Assembly (NCBI GenBank): GCA_963754535.1
Contig: CAVWGG010000010.1
Location: forward strand, 88,464 to 152,463
DNA length: 64,000 nt
Direction: 5' to 3'
DNA from: RPQJ01 sp963754535
GTDB taxonomy: Bacteria; Pseudomonadota; Gammaproteobacteria; Steroidobacterales; Steroidobacteraceae
Shown here piece by piece: positions 1 through 7,801 of the stretch. Position 1 is the stretch's first letter. Each line of letters starts with the position of its first letter. The position numbers and the translations under genes were made by a program. A model generated the notes under the pieces. That model was not told the origin of the DNA and did no database searches. It worked only from the letters and a program-made list of their open reading frames with translations.

Positions 1-560
1 TCGGCGTCGTGCGTGGAATCGTGATGCGGCGTCGAATGCGTCTTGCCAGAAGCGACGCGGTGATAGACCTCGAAAAAGCCCATGCCGACGGTGACCGCAA
101 CAGCCACGACAGTCAGCGCGTCGAGAAAAGCAGACAGCAACGCCGACACCGCGCAGAACATCAGCGCCAGTGATTCGCGCGAGCGAATCCGCAGGATCAG
201 GCGCGTGAAGACGAACAGCAGCAGGTCGCGCAGGAAGTAGATGCCCGCCACCATGAAGATGAGCAGCAGGATCACCGGGAACGCGCCGGTGACCTCCTCG
301 TACACGCTCTCCGGCGTGGTCAATCCGATGACGACCGCTTGGATCGCGAGCAGGCCACCCGGCTGCAGCGGATAACACCGCAGCGCCATGGCGAGCGTGA
401 AGATGAACTCGCCCAGCAGCAGCCAGCCGGTAACGATCGGCCCGGCAAGCAGCATCACGATCGGGTTCAGCAGCAGGAACCCGACGATCGTGAGCTTGTA
501 CCAGCCCGGCGACTTGCCGAGGAAAGCCTGACCGAACGACTGCGCGAGCGTGTGGCTCAT
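1..560 (-). CDS. nhaB: Na+/H+ antiporter NhaB, N-terminal part (runs off the window)
   Basis: Inner-membrane sodium/proton antiporter that exports Na+ in exchange for protons. The start ATG is at 558-560 and the frame stays open to the window edge, giving about 186 N-terminal residues. The translation shows the NhaB signature order: a segment reading GEFIFTLAMALRCYPLQPGG, then TTPESVYEEV, then MVAGIYFLRDLLLFVFTRL, then LSAFLDALTVVAV and the YHRVASG segment. These line up with E. coli NhaB as I remember it. Several hydrophobic membrane spans are visible. The ATG overlaps the TGA of dnaQ (ATGA), so the two are probably translationally coupled. The C-terminal two thirds lie outside the window. 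Confidence 0.88.
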   Translation of the reverse strand, partial: MSHTLAQSFGQAFLGKSPGWYKLTIVGFLLLNPIVMLLAGPIVTGWLLLGEFIFTLAMALRCYPLQPGGLLAIQAVVIGLTTPESVYEEVTGAFPVILLLIFMVAGIYFLRDLLLFVFTRLILRIRSRESLALMFCAVSALLSAFLDALTVVAVAVTVGMGFFEVYHRVASGKTHSTPHHDSTHDA

Positions 561-1309
561 GGCGAGGGCGCGGCGGCCTCGGGCGCGGGTTCGAACGTGC
601 GCCACGCTGTCCTGCCACCGCTCTTCTTGTCGAGCAGCTTGAGCATCGTCTGGTGCGCCTGGAGTTCATCCTCGGTGGCGCGCAGAACGACGAGCGTGCC
701 CGCGGGTCGCACGGCCCTGGTCACAGCCCTGACGACACCTGCGGCCGTAGCCTTGTCGTCCAGGGTGAGCGCGCCCTGCCCGCCCGTCATCGCGAGATAA
801 ACTTCGAGCAGCAGGTCGGCGTCGAGCAACGCACCGTGCAGGTCGCGGTGCGAGTTGTCGATGGAATAGCGCTTGCACAGCGCGTCGAGGCTGTTGCGCT
901 GCCCCGGGTGCATCTGGCGCGCAAGTGCGAGCGTGTCGAGCACGCCGCAGACGTCGCGTGTCGTCACCTTCTGCTCGAGCACGCCCTTCTCGGCGAGCAT
1001 CGCAAGCTCCGCATCCATGAAGGCGACGTCGAACGGCGCGTTGTGGATGATCAGCTCGGCGTCGGCGATGAACTCACGCAGCTCGGCGAAGATGTCGGCG
1101 AAGCGCGGCTGGCCGCTCAAGAATTCGGTCGTGAGACCGTGCACCTGCACCGCACCCGGATCGATGGTGCGATCCGGGCACAGGTAACGGTGGAACTGCC
1201 GGCCCGTTCGCCGGCGGTTCACGAGCTCGATCGCGCCGATCTCGATGATGCGGTGACCCAGCTCGGGCTCGAGGCCCGTGGTTTCGGTGTCGAATACAAT
1301 CTGCCGCAT
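557..1309 (-). CDS. dnaQ: DNA polymerase III epsilon subunit (3'-5' proofreading exonuclease)
   Basis: Proofreading subunit of the replicative polymerase, 250 aa, close to the usual size. ExoI is FDTETTG with Asp7 and Glu9. ExoII is in HNAPFDVAFMDAEL. The ExoIII-epsilon motif is in SHRDLHGALLDADLLLEVY, with the catalytic His and Asp. The C-terminal tail would bind the alpha subunit. No Shine-Dalgarno is visible: the bases upstream of ATG 1309 are a pyrimidine tract that merges at once with the C-rich arm of a telomere-like repeat (1316-1455). In E. coli dnaQ is divergent from and adjacent to rnhA. Here both are on the same strand and a wbpE-like gene plus two repeat elements lie between them. 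Confidence 0.95.
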   Translation of the reverse strand: MRQIVFDTETTGLEPELGHRIIEIGAIELVNRRRTGRQFHRYLCPDRTIDPGAVQVHGLTTEFLSGQPRFADIFAELREFIADAELIIHNAPFDVAFMDAELAMLAEKGVLEQKVTTRDVCGVLDTLALARQMHPGQRNSLDALCKRYSIDNSHRDLHGALLDADLLLEVYLAMTGGQGALTLDDKATAAGVVRAVTRAVRPAGTLVVLRATEDELQAHQTMLKLLDKKSGGRTAWRTFEPAPEAAAPSP

Positions 1310-1315
1310 GAGGAA

Positions 1316-1455
1316 GGGGTTAGGGGATAGGGGTTGGGGGTTAGTCGGAGGTGCAGTGACAGTATGAATCGTCGGAGTCAGAAATCAGGGTTTCAGAGGC
1401 GGAGCTGCTCATTTCCGACTAACCCCTATCCCCTATCCCCTAACCCCTAACCCCT
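1316..1455. repeat. Telomere-like inverted repeat element E1
   Basis: The left arm (1316-1349) is made of GGGGTTA/GGGGATA heptamers ending in TTAGTCGGA. The right arm (1414-1455) starts TCCGACT and continues with TAACCCC/TATCCCC heptamers. The two arms are reverse complements apart from unit number and one GGGGG variant. About 64 bp of unique sequence lies between them. The element fills the gap between wbpE and dnaQ and ends 6 bp from the dnaQ start codon. Confidence 0.9.
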
Positions 1456-1463
1456 CGCGCAGC

Positions 1464-2579
1464 TCAGGCGACTGCCTGGGCGAGCGCGTCCACCACCTGC
1501 ACCTGCTGCGCATCCGTGAGGTACGGGTGCATGGGCAGGCTCATGACGCGGCGCGCCGCTGCTTCGGACACCGGGAAATCACCCTCGCTGTGACCAAGGT
1601 GCTTGAACACCGGCTGCATGTGCAGCGCCAGCGGGTAATGCACCGCCGTCGGCACGCCGAGCGACTTCATGCGAGTCTCGACGATCTCGCGCTGCTCGAC
1701 TTCGACGGTGTATTGCGCAAACACGCAAGTATTGAATTGCTCGACTTCGGGGGCGTGGACCTTGGCGCTTGCCCCGGTACCGAACTTCTCGGCGATGAGG
1801 GTGGCGTAACGTTCGCCTGCCCGGCTGCGAGCCAGGACCTCGTCGTCGAACACGTCCATCTTGGCCAGCAGCACTGCCGCCTGGATGGTGTCCAGGCGCC
1901 CACACAGACCGAGTCGCGGATGATGGTAGCGGCGATCCTGGCCGTGAACACGAATCTCCCGCATCAGCTTCGCCAGGGCATCGTCGTTCGTGAACAGGGC
2001 TCCGCCGTCTCCGTAGCAACCCAGGGGCTTGGATGGGAAGAACGATGTTGCACCTACCGCCGTCATGCCGCCCGAGCGACGGCCCTTGTAGGTCGCGCCG
2101 AAGCTCTGCGCCGCGTCTTCGATGACCGGCAGTTCATTGCGGCAGGCGATCGTGTTGATCGCGTCGATGTCGGGGCACTGGCCGTACAACGACACCGGCA
2201 TGATCGCTTTCGTCCGTGGCGTGATGGCCGCCTCGAGCTTCGATGCGTCCATGTTGTACGTGCCGCGGTCAATATCGACGAAGACCGGCTTGGCGCCGAC
2301 CAGCGCAATCATTTCGGCCGTCGCGAAAAACGTGAACGGCACCGTTATGACTTCGTCGCCCGGGCCGATGTCGAGCGCCATCAGTGAAATCAGCAGGGCA
2401 TCGGTGCCGCTGGCCACGCCGATGCAGTGCTTGGACCCCACGTAGGCGGCCAATCTCTGCTCCAACTCGGCTACTTCGGGCCCGAGAATGTACTGGCCAT
2501 GCTCGAGCACCTTAGCGATTCGGGCATCAACCGCGGGCTTGAGCCGACGGTACTGGGTCTTGAGGTCGATGAAATCCAT
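1464..2579 (-). CDS. wbpE: DegT/DnrJ/EryC1/StrS sugar aminotransferase, WbpE-like
   Basis: PLP-dependent transaminase, 371 aa. It resembles WbpE, which aminates UDP-2-acetamido-3-keto-glucuronate during synthesis of diacetamido-uronic acids for O-antigen. The start MDFIDLKTQYRRL, the block LEHGQYILGPEV, the PLP-lysine motif SFFPSKPLGCYGDGGA (Lys184) and the block HGQDRRYHHPRLGLCGRLDT match the WbpE subgroup from memory. No other LPS or sugar-nucleotide gene is nearby, so its pathway partners must be elsewhere. It sits alone between dnaQ and rnhA, which are adjacent in E. coli, and is flanked on both sides by telomere-like elements (1316-1455 and 2620-2704). That suggests insertion as a cassette. 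Confidence 0.82.
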   Translation of the reverse strand: MDFIDLKTQYRRLKPAVDARIAKVLEHGQYILGPEVAELEQRLAAYVGSKHCIGVASGTDALLISLMALDIGPGDEVITVPFTFFATAEMIALVGAKPVFVDIDRGTYNMDASKLEAAITPRTKAIMPVSLYGQCPDIDAINTIACRNELPVIEDAAQSFGATYKGRRSGGMTAVGATSFFPSKPLGCYGDGGALFTNDDALAKLMREIRVHGQDRRYHHPRLGLCGRLDTIQAAVLLAKMDVFDDEVLARSRAGERYATLIAEKFGTGASAKVHAPEVEQFNTCVFAQYTVEVEQREIVETRMKSLGVPTAVHYPLALHMQPVFKHLGHSEGDFPVSEAAARRVMSLPMHPYLTDAQQVQVVDALAQAVA

Positions 2580-2619
2580 GGGGGGCCTGTAGTGGGCAGC
2601 TGATCTTCGTAGTTTACGA

Positions 2620-2704
2620 GGGGTTAGGGGATAGGGGTTAGGGGATAGTCGGAAATTAAGTCAGAAGCTGCGCCGTTCCGACTGACCCCTACGCCCTATC
2701 CCCT
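2620..2704. repeat. Telomere-like inverted repeat element E2
   Basis: The left arm 2620-2653 is GGGGTTA/GGGGATA heptamers ending AGTCGGA. The right arm 2677-2704 begins TCCGACT and carries slightly degenerate C-rich units (GACCCCT, ACGCCCT). The spacer is only 23 bp, so this is the most compact copy. The right arm runs into the 3' end of rnhA and supplies its stop codon. Confidence 0.88.
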
Positions 2705-3147
2705 GCATCGCGCAACGCCGCGATGCCGAGGTTCGCGAGCTCATCAGCCCGCTCGTTACCCGGATGCCCGGCATGGCCCTTGACCCAGTGCCAGTGCACT
2801 TCATGGCGTCCGATCTGCTCTTCGAGCAGCAGCCAGAGGTCCGCATTCTTCACGGGCTTCCGGTCGGCGGTCTTCCAGCCCCGCTTTTTCCACTGCGGCA
2901 ACCACTCGGTGATGCCGAGCCGCACGTACTGCGAATCCGTGTAGAGCTGCACGACGCAGCGACGCTTGAGCGCCACGAGCGCCTCGATCGCCGCAGTAAG
3001 TTCCATGCGGTTGTTGGTGGTGAGCGGCTCACCGCCATAAAGCTCCTTGCGGTGCTTCCCGGTTTCGAGCAGCGCACCCCACCCTCCCGGACCCGGGTTC
3101 CCCTTGCAGGCCCCGTCCGTGTGCACGATCACTTCCGACGAACTCAT
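2689..3147 (-). CDS. rnhA: Ribonuclease HI
   Basis: Cleaves RNA in RNA-DNA hybrids (R-loops, Okazaki primers). 152 aa, the normal RNase HI size. The catalytic carboxylates are Asp11 (VHTDGACKGNPGPGGWG), Glu49 (TTNNRMELTAAIEAL), Asp71 (LYTDSQYV) and the Asp of GNERADELAN. The WVKGHAGHPGNE loop with the conserved His is present. The last residues (GDRA) and the TAG stop are encoded by the C-rich arm of repeat element E2, so the original 3' end appears to have been overwritten. The start ATG overlaps the stop of the upstream methyltransferase gene (ATGA). Confidence 0.95.
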   Translation of the reverse strand: MSSSEVIVHTDGACKGNPGPGGWGALLETGKHRKELYGGEPLTTNNRMELTAAIEALVALKRRCVVQLYTDSQYVRLGITEWLPQWKKRGWKTADRKPVKNADLWLLLEEQIGRHEVHWHWVKGHAGHPGNERADELANLGIAALRDAGDRA

Positions 3148-3875
3148 GCGGCCTGTCTCGTGGTCGGTTCCGGAGCGCTGCCGACGAGCACTTGCCGCTG
3201 CGTCCAGGCCGGCCTGATCGGCGTGATCGATCGCACGCGCTTGCGCGCCTTGAGCAGGTAAGCGCCGGCCAGCGGCGACGCGATGATCGGCCCGCGGCGC
3301 TCGAGCCAGCTGTCCTCGCCCAGGCCGAACATGCGCTGCGCCCAGGGCGGCGCGAACAGGTAACGACGCGCGGAAACGATTTCGAAACCGAGCAGGCTGA
3401 GCCAGTCACGGGTGCGGTGCTCGCTCATCAGGCGCGCCGCGTGCGGCGGAAACCGACCGCTCGACGCGAAGTGATGCCGGACGCCCCAGGTACCCCATGG
3501 GTTGAAGGCGCAGATGACGAGGTTGCCCTCCCCGACCAGGACCCGGTCGACCTCGCGCAGCAACTCGTGCGGACGCGGCGCGTGCTCGAGCGTATGGGGC
3601 AGCAGCACCGCTTCCACCGAATTGGTGGCGATCGGGAGCGCGTCGAAGTGGGCACGGATCGCGCCGGGTCCCGTAGCGTCGGGCGCGATGCAGCTGCGAT
3701 GCTGCGTGCGGGCAGCCTCGCAGAGGCGCGCAGGATCGCCCCAGCAGCCGATCTGCAGCAATTCGAAGCCGACGACGTCGGCCAGCTCGTCCTGCAGCAG
3801 CCTCGTCTCGAGGGCCAGCACGGACGCCCCGAGCGGGGATTCGAGCCACTGGTCTGCGACGGGGTTCGCGGTCAT
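3144..3875 (-). CDS. YafS-like SAM-dependent methyltransferase
   Basis: Class I methyltransferase-like protein of about 243 aa and unknown substrate. The start of the Rossmann fold (FELLQIGCWGD), a motif resembling post-I, the segment SVEAVLLPHTLEHAPRPHELLREVDRVL and an ICAFNPWG block are typical of the methyltransferase_11 family. Its place between rnhA and gloB matches E. coli yafS, and its stop overlaps the rnhA start. I prefer the ATG at 3875 (MTANPVADQWLESPLG). A GTG at 3905 would add ten residues. It is divergent from gloB, so promoters for both directions must lie within about 3876-4012. Confidence 0.8.
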   Translation of the reverse strand: MTANPVADQWLESPLGASVLALETRLLQDELADVVGFELLQIGCWGDPARLCEAARTQHRSCIAPDATGPGAIRAHFDALPIATNSVEAVLLPHTLEHAPRPHELLREVDRVLVGEGNLVICAFNPWGTWGVRHHFASSGRFPPHAARLMSEHRTRDWLSLLGFEIVSARRYLFAPPWAQRMFGLGEDSWLERRGPIIASPLAGAYLLKARKRVRSITPIRPAWTQRQVLVGSAPEPTTRQAA

Positions 3876-4012
3876 GCGCGCAAGGATAGCCGTAAGTCCC
3901 TGCACTACGTCGAAAAAACGTGGCCTGTCATATGGAATTTTTGGCCCCGACCGGCTCTAATACGCGCGCCCGGACTCATTGGCCCGCGGACGACGAAGGA
4001 GTCCCCAGCAGC

Positions 4013-4789
4013 ATGCTGCAAGTGAGCCCGGTGCGGGCGTTCTCGGACAACTACATCTGGCTGATCCGCGCGCCGGCCGACCCGGCCGCCGCCGTGGTAG
4101 TCGATCCGGGTGACGACCGCCCCGTGGAACAGGCATTGCAGGCGCAGGGACTGCGGCTCGGCGCGATTCTCGTCACGCATTACCACGCCGATCATGTCGG
4201 CGGAGTCGGGGCACTGGCCGCGCGACACGGCGCACCGGTCTTCGGGCCCGCTCGAGAGCGGATGCCCTGCGCGGCGCAGGCCCTGGACGACGGAGGCACG
4301 GCTTCACTTGATCACCTCGGGCTCGAATTCAAAGTGATGGCGGTTCCTGGGCACACGCTCGGCCACATTGCCTACGCGGGCCACGGCGCGCTGTTCTGCG
4401 GCGACACCCTGTTCAGCGCCGGTTGTGGCCGCCTGTTCGAAGGCACGCCCGCCCAGATGCTCGACTCACTCGACCGCCTCGCCGCGCTGCCCGACGCCAC
4501 GCGCGTCTTCTGCGCGCACGAATACACGCTTTCGAACCTCAGGTTCGCCACTGCCGTCGAGCCCGACAACGGCCACGTCCGCGACGCGCTCGGCGACGTG
4601 CAGCAGCGCCGCGAGCGCGACGAAATCACGCTTCCGTCCACCCTCGGACGCGAGCGCCTCATCAACCCCTTCCTGCGCAGCCGCGAACCCGCGGTACGCG
4701 ACGCGGCCGAACGACATGCGGGTCACCCGCTGCCCGAGGCCGTGGACGTGTTCGCCGAAGTGCGGCGCTGGAAAGACGGATTCCGCTGA
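4013..4789 (+). CDS. gloB: Hydroxyacylglutathione hydrolase (glyoxalase II)
   Basis: Hydrolyses S-D-lactoylglutathione to D-lactate and glutathione, the second step of methylglyoxal detoxification in the cytosol. 258 aa. The metallo-beta-lactamase zinc motif THYHADH lies at residues 55-61. Further metal ligands are the His of VPGHTLGHIAY, the Asp of FCGDTLFSAGCGRLFEG and the His of FCAHEYTLSNLRFA. The C-terminal substrate-binding region has the family's RERDEITLPSTLGRERLINPF-like block. The start at 4013 is chosen because AAGGAG stands 11-12 bp upstream. The gene is followed after 5 bp by mltD, as in E. coli. Confidence 0.94.
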   Translation: MLQVSPVRAFSDNYIWLIRAPADPAAAVVVDPGDDRPVEQALQAQGLRLGAILVTHYHADHVGGVGALAARHGAPVFGPARERMPCAAQALDDGGTASLDHLGLEFKVMAVPGHTLGHIAYAGHGALFCGDTLFSAGCGRLFEGTPAQMLDSLDRLAALPDATRVFCAHEYTLSNLRFATAVEPDNGHVRDALGDVQQRRERDEITLPSTLGRERLINPFLRSREPAVRDAAERHAGHPLPEAVDVFAEVRRWKDGFR

Positions 4790-4794
4790 GTGCA

Positions 4795-6471
4795 ATGACA
4801 CGAACCAATACCCCCCTGTCCTGGCTCGCCGCCGCAGCAGTGGCTGCGCTCCTCGCCGGCTGCGCCACGACCGACTCGACCTACTCGAGCCTGCCGCCCG
4901 CACCTGATCATCCTGGCCCGAAGGCGCCGATGGACCGCGCAACGGTCACCATCCCAGGCGGATTCTCGACCGAGCGCGACGTGCCGCACATGCCGCCCGA
5001 GCAGTATGGCGACCTGCTCGATCGTATTCGCGACGGCTACGCGCTGCCGGACGTCGCGCATTACGCAGTCGACCGCGAGATCGAGCTCTATCGGAAGAAC
5101 CCGGACTTTCTCGATCGCACGTTCAAGCGCGGTGCGCGATACCTGTACTACATCGTGCAGGAGATCGAAAAGCGCAATCTCCCGCTCGAACTCGCACTGC
5201 TGCCGGTCGTCGAAAGCGCGTTCAATCCGGTCGCCTATTCGCGCAGCCGCGCCTCGGGCCTGTGGCAGTTCATCCCGTCCTCGGGCAAGCACTACGGCCT
5301 CGAGCAGAACTGGTGGATCGACGAACGTCGCGACGTCATCGAAGCCACGGGCGCCGCGCTCACGTACCTGCAGTACCTCAACACGTATTTCGCGGGCGAC
5401 TGGTACCTCGCCATTGCAGCCTACAACGGCGGTGAAGGCACCGTCAGCAATGCCGTGCGCCGCAACCAGGCGGCAGGATTGCCGACGGACTTCTTCAGCC
5501 TGAACCTGCGCGCCGAGACACGTGACTACGTGCCGAAGCTGCTCGCCATCAGCCGCATCGTGCGCAATCCGGAAGCCTACGGCCTGTCGTTCGCGGCGAT
5601 CCCGAACCAGCCGTTCTTCGAGGCCGTCGAACCGGGCAGGCAGGTGCACCTCGAGCAGGCGGCGCAGCTTGCCGGCATCACCCGCGAAGACATCTTCGCG
5701 CTGAATCCCGGCTACAACCGCATGACGACGCCGCCGAACGGCCCGCATCGCCTGCTGTTGCCGATCCCGAACGCACAGGCGTTCCGCCAGGCCATGCTCG
5801 ACCAGTCGTCCCTGGTCGACCAGGGCAGCGTCGCTGCCGTCGCCGTCGAGCCGCCCCCGGAGGTTCGCCACAAGGTCCGCCGTGGCGAGACACTCAGCGC
5901 GATCGCCCGCAAGTACGACGTGCCGATGCTGGCCATCCAGCAGGCCAACGGCATCCGCGGCTCGGTCATCCACCCGGGCGAGTCGCTGCTGATTCCGGCC
6001 GCTGCTGCGGGCTCCACAGCGACCCTGGCTGCGCTGGCGGCACCTCGTGACGACATCACGTCCCAGCTGCCAGAGCACCAGAAACCCACGGCCACGAAGA
6101 AGCCCAAGGTGCACGTCGTCAAGTCAGGCGACACGCTGTGGGCCGTGGCGCGCAAGTACGGCGTCACGGTGCCTGCCCTCGCCTCCGCCAATGGCCTGTC
6201 GAGCAAGGCTGGGCTCGTCCCCGGTGCGCGACTGGAGATCCCGGGCACGGGCGGCGGCACGGCAACGCGGACCGCGTCCAACGACGCCAGGGAATCGAGC
6301 CGCGTGACGTACAAGGTCAAGCGCGGCGACACCCTCTCCGAGATCGCCGACCGCTTCGACGTCAGCGTGCGTGAGCTCATGACCTGGAACCGCCTGCGGC
6401 AATCGTCGTCGCTCCGTGCGGGCCAGCGTCTCGTCGTCTATACCGACCCAAGCCGGCAAACCGGAGGCTGA
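4795..6471 (+). CDS. mltD: Membrane-bound lytic murein transglycosylase D with three LysM domains
   Basis: Lipoprotein transglycosylase that cuts peptidoglycan glycan strands in the periplasm. 558 aa. A lipoprotein signal ends in LLAGC with the lipidated Cys23. The SLT domain carries catalytic Glu140 in PVVESAFNPVAYSRSRASG, followed by GLWQFIPSSGKHYGL and AIAAYNGGEGTV. Three LysM peptidoglycan-binding domains begin near residues 359, 437 and 503 (HKVRRGETLSAIARKYDV, HVVKSGDTLWAVARKYGV, YKVKRGDTLSEIADRFDV). The start ATG lies 5 bp after gloB, so the two form one transcript. A GGAGG near its 3' end serves the next gene, fabI. Confidence 0.94.
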   Translation: MTRTNTPLSWLAAAAVAALLAGCATTDSTYSSLPPAPDHPGPKAPMDRATVTIPGGFSTERDVPHMPPEQYGDLLDRIRDGYALPDVAHYAVDREIELYRKNPDFLDRTFKRGARYLYYIVQEIEKRNLPLELALLPVVESAFNPVAYSRSRASGLWQFIPSSGKHYGLEQNWWIDERRDVIEATGAALTYLQYLNTYFAGDWYLAIAAYNGGEGTVSNAVRRNQAAGLPTDFFSLNLRAETRDYVPKLLAISRIVRNPEAYGLSFAAIPNQPFFEAVEPGRQVHLEQAAQLAGITREDIFALNPGYNRMTTPPNGPHRLLLPIPNAQAFRQAMLDQSSLVDQGSVAAVAVEPPPEVRHKVRRGETLSAIARKYDVPMLAIQQANGIRGSVIHPGESLLIPAAAAGSTATLAALAAPRDDITSQLPEHQKPTATKKPKVHVVKSGDTLWAVARKYGVTVPALASANGLSSKAGLVPGARLEIPGTGGGTATRTASNDARESSRVTYKVKRGDTLSEIADRFDVSVRELMTWNRLRQSSSLRAGQRLVVYTDPSRQTGG

Positions 6472-6476
6472 ACATC

Positions 6477-7262
6477 GTGGGATTCCTGACAGGCAAGCGG
6501 GCCCTCATCGTGGGGCTCGCCTCGGAGCGTTCGATCGCCCATGGCATCGCGTCGGCGATGCATCGCGAGGGCGCGGAGCTCGCGTTCACCTACCAGAATG
6601 ACCGGCTGAAGGATCGCGTGGTCGAGATGGCGCAGGCATTCAACTCGGCGATCACGCTGCCGATGGACGTCGCCTCCGACGCGGAGATCGAGACCGCGTT
6701 CGCGGGCATCCGCGAAGTCTGGGACTCGCTCGACATCATCGTGCACTCAGTCGCATTTGCGCCGCGCGAGGAACTGGCGGGTACGTTCGTCGACAGCACG
6801 ACACGCGAGGGCTTCCGCATCGCGCACGAAATCTCGAGCTACAGCCTCACCGCGCTGGCGAAGGCCGGCAGGCCGATGATGCAGGGGCGCGCAGGCGCGA
6901 TCATCACGCTGTCGTACCTGGGCGCCGTGCGTTCGATTCCGAGCTACAACGTGATGGGACTCGCCAAGGCGAGTCTCGAAGCGAACGTGCGCTTCCTGGC
7001 AGCCGACCTGGGCCCGCAGGGCATCCGCGTCAATGCGATCTCGGCGGGACCGATCAAGACGCTGGCTGCGGCCGGAGTGAGCGGTTTCCGCAAGATGCTG
7101 ACCCAGGTGGCTGCGGCCACTCCGCTGCGCCGCAACGTGACGACCGACGAGGTCGGCAACGCGGCTGCGTTCTTGTGCTCCGACCTTGCATCAGGAATCA
7201 CCGGCGAAATTGTCTACGTGGACGCGGGGTACAGTCACGTGGGGATGAGCTTTGCGGAATAG
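6477..7262 (+). CDS. fabI: Enoyl-[acyl-carrier-protein] reductase (NADH)
   Basis: Last step of the fatty-acid elongation cycle, reducing trans-2-enoyl-ACP with NADH; target of triclosan. 261 aa, SDR fold. The nucleotide-binding segment is LIVGLASERSIAHGIA. The FabI-type active site is Tyr157-X6-Lys164 in SIPSYNVMGLAKASLEANVR, with Tyr147 also conserved in SYLGAV. The start is a GTG 5 bp after mltD with GGAGG at about 6463-6467. The TAG stop is part of a TAGGGGTT sequence that resembles the telomere-like repeat starting 10 bp downstream. Confidence 0.96.
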   Translation: MGFLTGKRALIVGLASERSIAHGIASAMHREGAELAFTYQNDRLKDRVVEMAQAFNSAITLPMDVASDAEIETAFAGIREVWDSLDIIVHSVAFAPREELAGTFVDSTTREGFRIAHEISSYSLTALAKAGRPMMQGRAGAIITLSYLGAVRSIPSYNVMGLAKASLEANVRFLAADLGPQGIRVNAISAGPIKTLAAAGVSGFRKMLTQVAAATPLRRNVTTDEVGNAAAFLCSDLASGITGEIVYVDAGYSHVGMSFAE

Positions 7263-7272
7263 GGGTTGACGT

Positions 7273-7792
7273 AAGGGGTTAGGGGTTAGGGGTTAGGGGT
7301 TAGTCGGAGGATCGACTGATTCTGGACTTTCGGCCCAGAAAGCGAGATCGCGCGCGATCAGTTGGCTGCAGATCATGGCTGCATGGAGCGGCTATCGCGA
7401 CTCAGCCACAAAGACCTGATCCTGTGGCAGAAGGCCATGGATCTCGCCGTGCGCGTCTATCAGGCCAGCGCCGCGATTCCCAGGAGCGAGCTATTCGGCT
7501 TGGTGTCCCAACTGCGTCGAGCTGGGGCATCGATCCCATCGAATATCGCTGAGGGGTCAGCGACGAAAATCGACAAAGGAGTTCATCTACTTCCTTCGTG
7601 TCGCTCGTGGATCGATGGCTGAGCTGGAAACACAGCTCTTGCTGGCGCAACGCGTCGGCTACCTGCCGGAAAGCGAGGTAGCCGAAATTCAACTGCTGAT
7701 CGACGAGGTCGGGCGAATCCTGAATACCGTGGTTTCAGGCTTACACCGCCGCCTGGGGTAGCGTTCCGACTAACCCCTAGCCCCTAACCCCT
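7273..7792. mobile_element. Telomere-like inverted repeat element E3 enclosing a four-helix-bundle gene
   Basis: The left arm (about 7273-7308) has four or more GGGGTTA units ending TTAGTCGGA. The right arm (7765-7792) starts TCCGACTAACCCC. The 456 bp between them hold the four-helix-bundle gene and a perfect 14-bp palindrome at 7346-7359 just upstream of it. This is the only copy in the window that carries a gene; the other copies have spacers of 23 to 116 bp. Calling it mobile is an inference from the ends, the cargo and the multiple copies. No transposase is present. Confidence 0.6.
7383..7761 (+). pseudogene. Four-helix-bundle protein, 23S rRNA intervening-sequence protein / Avd family (frameshifted)
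   Basis: The reading LSHKDLILWQKAMDLAVRVY, LVSQLRRAGASIPSNIAEGS, then in the next frame KEFIYFLRVARGSMAELETQ and GYLPESEVAEIQLLIDEVGR is a textbook PF05635-type protein (S23/IVP, related to the Avd accessory protein of diversity-generating retroelements), about 125 aa. One extra A in the AAA at 7575-7577 breaks the frame. Removing it restores a complete protein ending at TAG 7759-7761. The start could be ATG 7383 or TTG 7362. It lies inside the telomere-like element at 7273-7792. No 23S rRNA gene or reverse transcriptase is in the window. The frameshift may be real or a sequencing error. Confidence 0.8.
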
Positions 7793-7801
7793 TCCGCACC
7801 C

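Noticed and set aside
7346..7792. Toxin-antitoxin or retroelement around the four-helix-bundle gene
   Set aside because: There is no second small gene, reverse transcriptase or template/variable repeat. Only the PF05635-type protein is visible.
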